Source: Fontimonas thermophila (GTDB taxonomy: Bacteria; Pseudomonadota; Gammaproteobacteria; Nevskiales; Nevskiaceae). From it: DNA of 64,000 nt. Below are positions 28,777 to 37,192 of this stretch, one piece after another. Under the pieces are notes generated by a model. The model saw nothing but the letters and a program-made list of their open reading frames with translations. It was not told the origin of the DNA and made no database searches. The DNA lies in contig NZ_FOOC01000004.1 of assembly GCF_900113085.1 (NCBI RefSeq), forward strand, positions 62,001 to 126,000. Reading direction: 5' to 3'. How positions within the stretch are numbered: the stretch's first letter is position 1; every line of letters starts with the position of its first letter. Position numbers and translations under genes: made by a program.

Positions 28777-29378
28777 CGGACCAGGCGATACGACAGTTCG
28801 GAGGTTCCCAACGGGTCTTGCACGAACGTAGCGGTGGCGGACAATGCGCCGACGAGGCGGCTAGCGCCTCCTTCGACACGCAGGTGCAGTTCGAGCCGGT
28901 TGCCGTTGGCGCGCACGGCTTGGACGCTGCGTACAGCGGGCACACTGCGCAGCGCCTCGAGCGCGCGCGCATAGGCCGCGGCATCGGTGATGCCGGCAAT
29001 CTGCATCTGCACGTCTTCGATCGCCGCTGCATAGACCCCCCAGACCGGAAGACCCAGGGCCTTGAGGCGTGCTTCCACGGCGCGGCCGTCGAAACCGGCG
29101 ATGAGTACGAGGCTGCCGTCGGGTTCGCGCGCATAGCCATAACGCTGGACCAGCCGCGCAGCCTGGTCGATCACGCTCTGGGCTTGTTCTCCGGGGATTG
29201 CATCGCCGGTGATGCGGGCGACGACCTCGCGCAGAGCTTCGCGCAGGGCGCGGTCCCGCTCCGCAGGTGACTGGTCGGCCACCGGCACGCGCGCCTCATA
29301 GGCCTGCATCGCCGATGGCATCTGCGCAGCCGCCAGGACGGTCCACACCAGACCGATCAGAAGAATCCATGCACGCAT
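28773..29378 (-). CDS. DUF2066 exported protein
   Basis: 201 residues with an N-terminal signal peptide (about 1-18, cleaved near AAA-QM). The mature part matches DUF2066: LREALREVVARITGD, then DAAAYARALEALRSVPAVRSVQ. Function unknown. It is divergent from purM (91 bp) and co-transcribed with perM and hda. DUF2066 normally sits exactly here, so a shared role with PerM is plausible but not shown. Confidence 0.82.
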   Translation of the reverse strand: MRAWILLIGLVWTVLAAAQMPSAMQAYEARVPVADQSPAERDRALREALREVVARITGDAIPGEQAQSVIDQAARLVQRYGYAREPDGSLVLIAGFDGRAVEARLKALGLPVWGVYAAAIEDVQMQIAGITDAAAYARALEALRSVPAVRSVQAVRANGNRLELHLRVEGGASRLVGALSATATFVQDPLGTSELSYRLVR

Positions 29379-29469
29379 GGGGAAATTATCCGGGGCTGCC
29401 CGCTAAAATGATAGGCACTCTGCGGCCCGGCTTTTCCTGGGCCGTACGCATTCTCGAGGGAAGTCATCG
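29379..29469 (+). promoter_or_regulatory. purM leader with small inverted repeat
   Basis: Between the divergent DUF2066 and purM starts. A plus-strand TAAAAT (29404-29409) may be a -10 box, without a clear -35. A 6-bp inverted repeat (29423-29428 with 29439-29444) sits in the presumed leader. GAGGGAAG (29456-29463) is a strong ribosome site for purM. No purine riboswitch fold is apparent. Confidence 0.4.
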
Positions 29470-30501
29470 ATGGGCAAGAAGGCTGGTTTGACCTACCGCG
29501 ACGCCGGGGTCGACATCGACGAGGGCGACGCGCTCGTCGGCGACATCCAAAAAATCGTCAGATCCACGCAGCGGCCGGAGGTGCTCGCCGGTGTCGGCGG
29601 CTTCGGCGCCGTGGTCGGAATCCCGAAGAAGTACAAGAACCCGGTACTGGTCAGTGGCACCGATGGCGTCGGTACCAAATTGATGCTCGGCCTGAAGACC
29701 GGCCTGATCGAAGGTCTGGGCCAGGATCTGGTCGCGATGTGCGTCAACGACGTGCTCGTGTGTGGCGCCGAGCCGCTGTTTTTTCTCGATTACTACGCCA
29801 CCGGCAAGCTCGACAGGCGTGTCGCCGCCCGGGTGATTCGCGGTATTGCGCGTGGTTGCAAGCTCGCGGGGTGTGCGCTGGTCGGTGGCGAAACCGCCGA
29901 GATGCCCGGCATGTACCCGCCTGGCGATTTCGATCTTGCCGGGTTTTGTGTCGCCGTCGCCGAAAAGGGCAAGGTCATCGACGGCTCGAAAATCAAGCGC
30001 GGCGACGTGCTGATCGGATTGCCCTCGAGCGGCCCGCATTCCAACGGGTATTCGCTGGTGCGCCGCATTCTCGATCTGCGCAAGACCCGTCTCGACCAGC
30101 CTTTCGGCAAGGCAACGCTCGCCGAGGCGCTGATGGCACCGACGACGATTTACGTCAAACCGGTGCTCGATCTGCTCGCCGCCGGTGTGCCGGTGCGTGG
30201 CATGGCCCATATCACCGGCGGCGGCATTCCCGGCAACCTGCCGCGCTGCTTCCCCAAGGGGGTCGGTGCCGTCGTCGATCTGCAGAGCTGGCGTCGGCCG
30301 GAGATTTTCAACTGGCTGCAAGCCCAGGGTGACATCGACGAAGACGAGATGCGTCGGGTATTCAACTGTGGGCTCGGTTTTGCGCTCGTGGTTCCACGCC
30401 TCAAGGCCGATGCTGCGCTCGCGCAGCTCAAGGCTGCCGGCACCAAGCCCTGGATACTCGGCGAGATCGTTGCCGGCAACCAGGACGTGCGTTTCGCATA
30501 A
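29470..30501 (+). CDS. purM: Phosphoribosylformylglycinamidine cyclo-ligase (AIR synthetase)
   Basis: 343 residues. It closes the imidazole ring (FGAM to AIR) in purine synthesis. The family motifs are present: [12 protein letters not shown] at the start, [44 protein letters not shown] and the nucleotide-binding [13 protein letters not shown]. The ATG at 29470 has a strong ribosome site. purN follows 3 bp after the stop, so both are one operon. Confidence 0.98.
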   Translation: MGKKAGLTYRDAGVDIDEGDALVGDIQKIVRSTQRPEVLAGVGGFGAVVGIPKKYKNPVLVSGTDGVGTKLMLGLKTGLIEGLGQDLVAMCVNDVLVCGAEPLFFLDYYATGKLDRRVAARVIRGIARGCKLAGCALVGGETAEMPGMYPPGDFDLAGFCVAVAEKGKVIDGSKIKRGDVLIGLPSSGPHSNGYSLVRRILDLRKTRLDQPFGKATLAEALMAPTTIYVKPVLDLLAAGVPVRGMAHITGGGIPGNLPRCFPKGVGAVVDLQSWRRPEIFNWLQAQGDIDEDEMRRVFNCGLGFALVVPRLKADAALAQLKAAGTKPWILGEIVAGNQDVRFA

Positions 30502-30504
30502 GCC

Positions 30505-31170
30505 GTGGGCAGTGCTCGGATTGCAGTGCTGATCTCGGGGCGTGGCCGCAATCTGCAGGCGCTGATCGATGCCTGTGCCGATGGCCGTATCGACGGACAT
30601 ATCGGCGTGGTCGTCAGCAGCCGCGCCGATGCCCTGGGTCTGGCGCGTGCGCAGGCCGCCGGAATCGACACGGCGGTACTCTCGCCGCGCGATCATGCCG
30701 ATCGCGCGGCATACGATGCCGCCCTCGGTGCGCTGCTCGATCGGTATGCGCCGAATATCGTGGCGCTTGCCGGCTTCATGCGCATTCTCACGCCAGCCTT
30801 CGTGGGCCGCTACCGTGGCCGCATGCTCAACATCCACCCCTCGCTGCTGCCCCGCCACCCTGGATTGGATACCCATCGTCGCGCCCTTCTGGCCGGAGAC
30901 ACCGAGCATGGCGCGACCGTGCATTTCGTCACCGAGCAGCTCGATGGCGGGCCGCGGATCATTCAGGGGAAGTTAACGGTGCGGCCGGAAGATACGCCCG
31001 ACTCTCTGGCCGAGCGCGTCATGCACGACATCGAGCTCAAGATCTATCCGCAGGCGGTCGCGTGGCTGGCCCGCGACGAGCTGCGAATGATCGACGATCG
31101 GGTCTGGTTCCGCGGACGCTGGCTCGATGCGCCGCTTGCGCTCGATGCACTCGACGAGACGTTCAAGTGA
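30505..31170 (+). CDS. purN: Phosphoribosylglycinamide formyltransferase
   Basis: 221 residues from GTG at 30505. It transfers a formyl group from 10-formyl-THF to GAR. The phosphate-binding loop is SGRGRNLQALI, the catalytic Asn/His lie in LNIHPSLLPRHPGLDTH, and Asp in VTEQLDGGP. It is directly downstream of purM. The stop overlaps the GTG of the next gene (GTGA), so all three are translationally linked. Confidence 0.97.
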   Translation: MGSARIAVLISGRGRNLQALIDACADGRIDGHIGVVVSSRADALGLARAQAAGIDTAVLSPRDHADRAAYDAALGALLDRYAPNIVALAGFMRILTPAFVGRYRGRMLNIHPSLLPRHPGLDTHRRALLAGDTEHGATVHFVTEQLDGGPRIIQGKLTVRPEDTPDSLAERVMHDIELKIYPQAVAWLARDELRMIDDRVWFRGRWLDAPLALDALDETFK

Positions 31171-31877
31171 TCCGCATTGCCGTACTCGCGCTGCTGCTCG
31201 TCACCGCCGTGAGCGCCAGGGCATTCGACCCCGGTGCGTACCTTGCACCGCGCAGCGACCGCTATGCGGTGGAGTGGGGAGGCATCACGCTCGGCGAGGG
31301 CACGATCGCGCTATCGCCCGATGTCGATGGCTGCTGGCGTTACAGTTCGAGCACCGATCCGATCGCCCTGGTGCGCTGGACTTACGGCGCGCCGCGCGAG
31401 ATCAGCCGTTTCTGCCTGCGTGACGGCGAGATCGAATCCCGGCATTTCCAGTACGTCAACGACAAGCGCGAGGCCGAGAGCTTCATGCTCGATTTCGACT
31501 GGCGCAGGAACGAGGTCAAGACCCTCAAGGGCGGGGTGATGACGGTGCGCGAATTGCCGGGACGCGCTTACGACCGTTTCGTCATTCGCGAAGCGGTGCG
31601 GCTGTGGGTGATCCGCCATGCGGCCGGCGAGGCGCCCGCCCAGGCCGAGTTCACGATGGTGGACGACGATCGCATGAAGACCTATCGCTTTGCCGTCGTC
31701 GGCCGGGAGATCGTGAAGACGCCGGCCGGCAGCTTCGATGCGATCCGGATCGACCGCATCGACGATCCCAGGCGTCCGTTTCACTACTGGCTGGCGCCGA
31801 GCCGGGATTACGTGCCGGTCAAACTCGAACATCTGAAAAAAGGCAAGGTCGAACTGCGCATGACCTTGCTGCCGTAG
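31167..31877 (+). CDS. DUF3108 exported protein
   Basis: 236 residues from GTG at 31167, overlapping purN by 4 bases. A signal peptide (about 1-19, ending VSARA) is followed by a beta-rich domain of the DUF3108 family (LGEGTIALSP, then RFAVVGREIVKTPAGSFDAIRI and a final KLEHLKKGKVELRMTL). Function unknown; periplasmic or outer-membrane associated. Its placement after purN is common in this group of bacteria. Confidence 0.85.
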   Translation: MIRIAVLALLLVTAVSARAFDPGAYLAPRSDRYAVEWGGITLGEGTIALSPDVDGCWRYSSSTDPIALVRWTYGAPREISRFCLRDGEIESRHFQYVNDKREAESFMLDFDWRRNEVKTLKGGVMTVRELPGRAYDRFVIREAVRLWVIRHAAGEAPAQAEFTMVDDDRMKTYRFAVVGREIVKTPAGSFDAIRIDRIDDPRRPFHYWLAPSRDYVPVKLEHLKKGKVELRMTLLP

Positions 31878-31910
31878 CAACTCCGACGGCGCTCTCAAGA
31901 GATTTCCCGG

Positions 31911-33260
31911 TCAGGCTGGAATCACGCCATCCTCGCGCAGTTTGTCGAGATGGCTCTCGATGTTCATGCGTGCCAGTGGTAACAGACGCGGGTCGATGTC
32001 GGCATAGATCACTGGCAGCATCTGCTCGATGCTGCGCCCTTCGCGGTACAGGGCCAATACCTGTTGTTCGCGCAGTTCCCGGTGCGCCAGGGTTTCGCGC
32101 AGGCGGTGGGTGCCGCCCATGCCCATGCCATGCGATGGGTAGATGGCACGGGGCGCGAGTGCGATGAGCTTGCGCAGCGAGGCAAAATACCGCCCCATGT
32201 GTCCCTCGGGCTTGGCAATCACCACCGTGCCCAGGCCCTGGATCAGATCGCCGACCAGACACCAGGCGCGATCGTCCGGCATCAGCGCGAGCTGACCTTC
32301 GTCGTGGCCCGGCACTTCGATGATGCGCACCGGGCGTCCGAGCCAGCGGCACAGCACGTCGTTTTCGCGATACTCATGCACGGCGATGCCATCGAGCCAG
32401 TCGCTGCCGCTGCGGCTGACGATGCGCGCCCGCGTATCCGCCGACATGCCGATGGGGACTTCGAAGCAGCGCGCCATCAGATTGGCCCGCTCGCGATGGT
32501 CGGGATGGTGGTGGGTGAGAAAGATTTCGTGGATGCCGAAACGCTGCACGAGTGCGCAGAGCCGCTCCATTTCGGCATCGTCGGCTGGCGACGGATCGAC
32601 CAGCACGCGATGAGATTGCGGATCCCCGAGCAGGAAACAATTGGTGTGCTGTGCCGGCGGCAGGGTGTTCGAACGCACGATGATCTGGCGCACGCCGTAG
32701 ATCGACTCGATCAGCGGGAGTTCGAAAGCCGTGCGTGTTTCGAAATGCAGGCCGGGAATGTCGCGCGCCTGAATGTCCTCGGCGAGTGCGCGCCACACCG
32801 CTACCGTCGGCGGCGCCGCCAGCAGCTCACCGTTTTCATAGCGGCGCAGCCACTGTGCCGGCGTGGCCCATTCGAGTTGGGCGATTTCTTGCGGATCGGG
32901 GCGTAGGTGCGGTCGCCGTGTGAGTTCGAGGGCAAAGAAGTGGGTGTTGAAACGCAGCGGTGCCGGCGGAGGTGTCAAGGCGATGCCCAGATGGCGTAGC
33001 TGCGAGAGCAGATCGGGCTCCTGCTCCACGTCGAGGGCGATTTCCTCGCGCAACTCGCGGATCAGTGCGCGTACGAGGCGCGCGTCGTGTCCGTCCCAGA
33101 TCGGAGAGGGCACAAGGCCGCTGTCATCGGCGCCATCCACTTTGCCACCCGGAAATGCACGATAGCCCGGAAAGGCTTTCAGGAAGTCCTGGCGATGCGT
33201 GACCAGGATCTCGCCGTCATGGATCAGCACGGCGGTGACGGCATCGACGATACGGCTCAT
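31911..33260 (-). CDS. NUDIX hydrolase - metallo-beta-lactamase fusion
   Basis: 449 residues from ATG at 33260 (in-frame ATGs at 33272 and 33293 are alternatives; none has a clear ribosome site). Residues about 5-190 are a NUDIX fold: FPGGKVDG at 36-43 and RALIRELREEIALD at about 64-77. The Nudix box carries an insertion of roughly 15 residues between its Gly and its REL-EE parts. Residues about 205-449 are a metallo-beta-lactamase fold with THHHPDH, a later GHD and SHGMG supplying zinc ligands. Such fusions could remove damaged or modified phospho-compounds in two steps, but the substrates are unknown. It converges on DUF3108 and stands 95 bp from the small lipoprotein gene. Confidence 0.85.
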   Translation of the reverse strand: MSRIVDAVTAVLIHDGEILVTHRQDFLKAFPGYRAFPGGKVDGADDSGLVPSPIWDGHDARLVRALIRELREEIALDVEQEPDLLSQLRHLGIALTPPPAPLRFNTHFFALELTRRPHLRPDPQEIAQLEWATPAQWLRRYENGELLAAPPTVAVWRALAEDIQARDIPGLHFETRTAFELPLIESIYGVRQIIVRSNTLPPAQHTNCFLLGDPQSHRVLVDPSPADDAEMERLCALVQRFGIHEIFLTHHHPDHRERANLMARCFEVPIGMSADTRARIVSRSGSDWLDGIAVHEYRENDVLCRWLGRPVRIIEVPGHDEGQLALMPDDRAWCLVGDLIQGLGTVVIAKPEGHMGRYFASLRKLIALAPRAIYPSHGMGMGGTHRLRETLAHRELREQQVLALYREGRSIEQMLPVIYADIDPRLLPLARMNIESHLDKLREDGVIPA

Positions 33261-33355
33261 GGGCGGCGGCATCAGCGAGAAGACAGCGCACATTACCCTG
33301 CGCGCTGCCCCGGTGGAAACCCAGAGGCCGGCTTTGCCGGCCGATTTCGCGTGGA

Positions 33356-33628
33356 CTACTCCTGACGCGGTTGGATGCGCTTGAGCGTGACCTTGTCACC
33401 GGCAAACGTGACACGGACGATGTGCTTGGGGCCAGTCCAGGTCTCGGTGGTGAGCGTGAGCTGACCGATGCCGCTACCGGAGACGTCGTCGGGTTTGCCG
33501 AGCAGCCGATACACCTCTTCCCGGGTCATCCCGGCTTCGAGCTTGGCGTAATTTTCCGGGGTGATCCGGGAACACGCCGCCAGGGTCAGCAGCACACAGA
33601 CGAACACAGCGGTGATGACGGTTTTCAT
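33356..33628 (-). CDS. Small lipoprotein of the BamE/DUF3862 fold
   Basis: 90 residues. The lipoprotein signal ends in the lipobox LAAC. The mature part begins with NYAKLEAGMTREEVYRLLGKPDDV, a helix-loop-helix typical of SmpA/OmlA/BamE-like and DUF3862 proteins, then three beta strands. It is probably a small periplasmic or outer-membrane lipoprotein of unknown role, not BamE itself (no surrounding fur or recN). The ATG at 33628 is chosen because it gives a normal signal peptide. Confidence 0.8.
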   Translation of the reverse strand: MKTVITAVFVCVLLTLAACSRITPENYAKLEAGMTREEVYRLLGKPDDVSGSGIGQLTLTTETWTGPKHIVRVTFAGDKVTLKRIQPRQE

Positions 33629-33656
33629 GACGGCGAGCGCTGATGTTGGGATGAAC

Positions 33657-33681
33657 ATGATCATCGGGACACGATGATCAT
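33657..33681. repeat. Perfect 10-bp inverted repeat between two small exported-protein genes
   Basis: ATGATCATCG and CGATGATCAT flank a 5-base spacer. It lies in the 54-bp gap between the RcnB/CigR-like gene and the DUF3862 gene. On the minus strand it could be a terminator stem, but no T-run follows; it could also be an operator. Confidence 0.85.
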
Positions 33682-33682
33682 C

Positions 33683-34096
33683 TCAGTCGATCGCGAAAGC
33701 GTCCAGCAGTACATGGGTTGCGGCGATCACGCGCACGATCTGGCTGTCGATGCGGACGGTGATCACGCCTTCCGGCTGGGGCGGCAAGCGCACCAAGACG
33801 TCGTGTGGCAGCGGCTCGTGCCAGGCCCAGATGTCGGCCGGAATGACTGCCCCACGGACAAGTTTTTTCTGCCAGCCGGGCGGGAGGCTCTTGCCTTTCT
33901 CCAGGCGCTTTTGCATGCCCTTGTTCAAGGGCTTGGCCGGCGGTGCGGGCAGTTGCCGGTAATACTCGCGGATGATGTCGCGTTCATGGTCGGTGAGCAC
34001 GATGCGCACATCGCCGGTATCGATTGAGATGGAATCGGCCCACGCCGTGGGCGCGATAGCGACGATGACGGCGAGCAGCAGGGTTCTGGCGTACAT
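33683..34096 (-). CDS. RcnB/CigR-like periplasmic protein
   Basis: 137 residues with a signal peptide (about 1-20, ending TAWA). The mature part reads NKGMQKRLEKGKSLPPGWQKKL, then VIPADIWAWHEPLPHDVLVRLPP and a C-terminal strand pair, the pattern of the RcnB (Ni/Co homeostasis) and CigR-like family of small periplasmic proteins. The molecular role is unclear. It is divergent from tal (132 bp) and precedes the DUF3862 lipoprotein gene. Confidence 0.7.
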   Translation of the reverse strand: MYARTLLLAVIVAIAPTAWADSISIDTGDVRIVLTDHERDIIREYYRQLPAPPAKPLNKGMQKRLEKGKSLPPGWQKKLVRGAVIPADIWAWHEPLPHDVLVRLPPQPEGVITVRIDSQIVRVIAATHVLLDAFAID

Positions 34097-34133
34097 GGAT
34101 GGTCCTCAATGGTTGCTGGATGGTGGAGATGAT

Positions 34134-34149
34134 TGCAGCAGTCTGCAAT
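34134..34149. promoter_or_regulatory. Inverted repeat in the tal upstream region
   Basis: TTGCAG and CTGCAA are separated by 4 bases in the intergenic region between the divergent RcnB/CigR-like gene and tal. It could be an operator half-site pair; there is no further support. Confidence 0.35.
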
Positions 34150-34228
34150 GAATCGCGACTGAACTGCCGATGTCTCGGATGACCGCACTGCCGGTATCCT
34201 GTTGAGCCGGGTAGGGGGTCGAACATCC

Positions 34229-35410
34229 GTGTCCATGTCAGCGAGTGAATCTGCCGTGAATCCGCTTCTGGAATGCCAACGTCTGGGCCAGTCGATCTGG
34301 CTCGATTTCATCGCCCGCAAGCTGCTCGACGGGGATGGATTGCAGCGTCTGATCGATGCCGATGGCATCAGCGGGCTGACCTCGAACCCCGCGATTTTTG
34401 AAAAGGCGATCGGCGGCAGTGACGAATACGACGCCGAACTCGCCGCGCTTGTCGCAATGGGGGTGCGCGATCCGCAGGATTTGTACGAGCAACTGGCGAT
34501 CACCGACATCCGCCGTGCGGCCGACCGGCTGCGTCTGGTCTATGAGCGCAGCGGCGGCGCTGACGGCTATGTCAGCCTGGAAGTCTCACCCCATCTTGCG
34601 CTGGATGAGGATGCGACGGTGCGCGCGGCGCAGCGGCTGTGGCGCGCCGTCGATCGGCCCAACCTGATGATCAAGGTGCCAGGCACGGCGCCGGGGATCG
34701 CCGCCGTCCGCCGTCTGATCGGCGAGGGGATTAATGTCAACGTCACCTTGCTGTTCGCGCGCAGCGCCTACCGTGCCGTGGCCGATGCCTACGCCGACGG
34801 ACTCGAGGCGTTCGCCGCAGCCGGTGGCGAGATCGGACGCGTCGCAAGCGTCGCCAGTTTCTTCATCAGCCGCATCGACACGGCGATGGATACCTGTATC
34901 GAGCAGCGCATCGCCTCGACGCACGATGACCATGAACGGACGGCATTGCGCGCGCTCTTGGGGCGTGTCGCGATCGCCAATGCCAGGCTCGCCTATGCCG
35001 ATTACCGGCAACTGACTGCACAGCCTCGCTGGCAGGCGCTGGCTGCGCGCGGGGCGCGGCCGCAGCGGCTGTTATGGGCCAGCACCAGCACCAAGAATCC
35101 GGCTTATCGCGATGTGTACTATGTCGAGGCACTGATCGGTCCGGATACGGTCAATACACTGCCGCCGGCGACACTCGATGCGTTTCGTGACCACGGCTGC
35201 GTGCGCGCAAGCCTGCTCGATGGACTCGACGAGGCTCAGGCGACGATGGCGGCGGTCGAGCACTGGCGTTTGCCTCTCGACGAGGTCGCCGACCGCTTGC
35301 TCACCGAGGGTCTGCGCTTGTTCGTCGATGCGCATGACAGGCTTGTTGCCGCCATCGCGGCCAAACGCGATGCGCTGCGGGTTCGCCCATTGGCCGGAGC
35401 CTGCCGATGA
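34229..35410 (+). CDS. tal: Transaldolase (long form)
   Basis: 393 residues from GTG at 34229 (ATG at 34235 is an alternative). Transaldolase moves a dihydroxyacetone unit between sedoheptulose-7-phosphate and glyceraldehyde-3-phosphate in the pentose phosphate pathway. The Schiff-base Lys is in NLMIKVPGT, and the opening motif DGISGLTSNPAIFEKAI is characteristic of the long (Mycobacterium/cyanobacterium-type) subfamily, longer than E. coli TalB. A GGGGG stretch 10 bases upstream of GTG is the ribosome site. It overlaps the next gene by ATGA. Confidence 0.95.
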   Translation: MSMSASESAVNPLLECQRLGQSIWLDFIARKLLDGDGLQRLIDADGISGLTSNPAIFEKAIGGSDEYDAELAALVAMGVRDPQDLYEQLAITDIRRAADRLRLVYERSGGADGYVSLEVSPHLALDEDATVRAAQRLWRAVDRPNLMIKVPGTAPGIAAVRRLIGEGINVNVTLLFARSAYRAVADAYADGLEAFAAAGGEIGRVASVASFFISRIDTAMDTCIEQRIASTHDDHERTALRALLGRVAIANARLAYADYRQLTAQPRWQALAARGARPQRLLWASTSTKNPAYRDVYYVEALIGPDTVNTLPPATLDAFRDHGCVRASLLDGLDEAQATMAAVEHWRLPLDEVADRLLTEGLRLFVDAHDRLVAAIAAKRDALRVRPLAGACR

Positions 35411-36060
35411 CGGGTTCTCCGTTGCAGGTCGAGGTGATTCCGGTTACGCCATTCCAGCAGAACTGTTCGCTGGTCTGGGATGCGGATACGCAGCGCGGTG
35501 CGCTGATCGACGCCGGCGGCGAGCCCCAGCGCCTGCTCGATGCGGTGCAGCGTCGAGGCGTGAAGCTGGAGAAGCTGCTGGTGACCCATGGCCACCTCGA
35601 TCATATCGGTGTAGTCGGCGAGCTCGCGCAGCGTCTGGGGCTGCCGATCGAAGGACCGCACGAGGACGATGCGTTCTGGATCGAGCTGCTGCCGGAAGCC
35701 GCGCGCCTGTACGGTTTCCCGCCGGCGCAGCGGTTTACACCCAGCCGCTGGCTGCGGCACGGCGATCGCGTCAGCGTCGGCAATATTGCCTTCGAGGTCA
35801 TCCACTGCCCGGGGCATACTCCCGGGCACGTGGTGTTTTACCAGCCCGAGCGCCGACTCGCTTTCGTCGGTGATGTGCTGTTCCAGGGTTCGATCGGCCG
35901 CACCGATTTCCCGCGCGGCAATCATGCGGATTTGATCCGCTCGATCCGCGAACGCCTGTTCCCGCTGGGCGACGACATCACCTTCGTGCCCGGACACGGG
36001 CCGCTGTCGACCTTTGGCGAAGAGCGGCGCACGAATCCGTTCGTCGGCGACGGTGTCTGA
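35407..36060 (+). CDS. Metallo-beta-lactamase fold hydrolase (YcbL-like)
   Basis: 217 residues. The zinc-binding signature THGHLDHIG, HCPGHTPGH and GDVLFQGSIGR, and the C-terminal PGHGPLSTF, match the YcbL group of glyoxalase II-like hydrolases, distinct from the GloB at 40809. It may hydrolyse S-D-lactoylglutathione or a related thioester; the substrate is not determined. It starts inside the tal stop codon and is therefore co-translated with it. It converges on cysH. Confidence 0.9.
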   Translation: MTGSPLQVEVIPVTPFQQNCSLVWDADTQRGALIDAGGEPQRLLDAVQRRGVKLEKLLVTHGHLDHIGVVGELAQRLGLPIEGPHEDDAFWIELLPEAARLYGFPPAQRFTPSRWLRHGDRVSVGNIAFEVIHCPGHTPGHVVFYQPERRLAFVGDVLFQGSIGRTDFPRGNHADLIRSIRERLFPLGDDITFVPGHGPLSTFGEERRTNPFVGDGV

Positions 36061-36108
36061 CGGGGCGGATGGGCCGCGCTCGTACCCGGCATGCGCCTGG
36101 TACGCCGG

Positions 36109-36864
36109 TCAGAGATGCAGACCGCACTCCGTTTTCGGTTTGCCGATCCAGCGGCCGCTGCGGCCCTCTCCCGGCACCGTGCAGTGTATGCAACCGATCG
36201 AGGAATAGCCCTTGCCGACCAGCGGGTGGAACGGCAGGTTGTGTTCGCGGATGTAGGCGTCGCGTTCCTCGCGCGTGACGTCGATCATCGGGTTGAACTT
36301 GATGATCCCGCGGCGCACCTCGAAGATGTTCAGCGTCGAACGGTGCTCGGTTTGCCAGCGCATCAGGCTCGACACCCAGACGTGGTAATTCGGCTTGATC
36401 GCTTCCAGCGGCTCGACTTTGTTGATCGAGCAGCAGAAGTCCGGATCGCGCAGCCAGGTTTTCTCCTCGGTCGTGAAGCGGTGCTTCCACTCCTCCGCGC
36501 GCAAATCCTCGACCTTGAGCTTGAACAGGTCGATCAGGTACTGGCGATAGGCCAGCGTTTCCGGAAAGTGGTAGCCGGTGTCGATGAAATGGATGACCTG
36601 ATCCGGCCGGATGCTCGAGATGATGTGCAGAAAGTAGGCCGAAGTGGCGGCGAACGAGGACGTCACCAGCACTTTCGCCGGATCGAAATCGCGGTAGAGA
36701 CGGCGGATCCGATCGATGAAATGCAGGGGCGCATAGGCCTCGTTGAGGGCGGCGATCCGTGCTTCGTCGAACACGGTGATGCGGTCCGATCCGGAATCGG
36801 CGGGCACGGTGTCGGCTCCGTTGGCGCCGTCGGTTTCGAGAGTAGGTAGATCAAGGTTTTCCAT
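36109..36864 (-). CDS. CysH-family reductase with Fe-S cysteines, divergent substrate motifs
   Basis: 251 residues. The four cluster cysteines of APS reductases are present: Cys144-Cys145 (DPDFCCSINKVEP) and Cys225/Cys228 (SIGCIHCT), with the catalytic Cys247 in the C-terminal ECGLHL. That points to a 4Fe-4S adenylyl-sulfate reductase rather than E. coli-type PAPS reductase. However the usual PP-loop SFSGxEDxV is replaced by TSSFAATSAYF and the WxTGxRRxQ segment by WVSSLMRWQ, so substrate contacts differ. No cysND, cysI or cysG is adjacent. It belongs to the CysH superfamily; whether it serves assimilatory sulfate reduction is uncertain. Confidence 0.85.
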   Translation of the reverse strand: MENLDLPTLETDGANGADTVPADSGSDRITVFDEARIAALNEAYAPLHFIDRIRRLYRDFDPAKVLVTSSFAATSAYFLHIISSIRPDQVIHFIDTGYHFPETLAYRQYLIDLFKLKVEDLRAEEWKHRFTTEEKTWLRDPDFCCSINKVEPLEAIKPNYHVWVSSLMRWQTEHRSTLNIFEVRRGIIKFNPMIDVTREERDAYIREHNLPFHPLVGKGYSSIGCIHCTVPGEGRSGRWIGKPKTECGLHL

Positions 36865-37108
36865 AGGCCGGCGAGTCTAAGAGCGAGTTTTTTGCCCGAC
36901 AATCGAAATGGGATGCCGGCGGTGAAATCGAATATCGATATAGCAGGCCATCCGCGCGTTGCGCAGGTGCGAACTGCGCATTGAACCGCCACTCAAGCGC
37001 CGCGGTCTGATCGCGACCACCCCCACAAGCCACTGAAGCGGAATGAATGGCTAAGGCAATGGCTAGGCCAGCCGGGTGCTGCGGCGCGAGGCTTTGTGGG
37101 TTGGCGCG

Positions 37109-37136
37109 CTTGATTTACGCACCCGCGTCCCCATAG
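37109..37136 (+). promoter_or_regulatory. Sigma-32-type heat-shock promoter of lon
   Basis: CTTGAT (37109-37114), 14 bp, then CCCCATAG (37129-37136) closely matches the sigma-32 consensus CTTGAA - 13 to 15 bp - CCCCATNT. It ends 56 bp before the lon start codon. lon is a classic sigma-32 regulon member in proteobacteria. Confidence 0.7.
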
Positions 37137-37150
37137 TCGGTAGATCCGAT

Positions 37151-37165
37151 CCGGCATAATGCCGG
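37151..37165. promoter_or_regulatory. Palindrome in the lon leader
   Basis: CCGGCAT and ATGCCGG around one central base. It falls just downstream of the presumed heat-shock transcription start and 27 bp upstream of the start codon, so it could act as an operator or mRNA stem. Confidence 0.5.
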
Positions 37166-37192
37166 TGCCGCCGCACACATCAAGGAGTTGCC

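Larger units (their letters stand above)
36865..37192. other. 328-bp region between cysH and lon
   Basis: No gene is supported here. Toward lon it contains a sigma-32-like promoter and a palindrome (listed separately) and the lon ribosome site AAGGAG (37182-37187). Confidence 0.6.
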
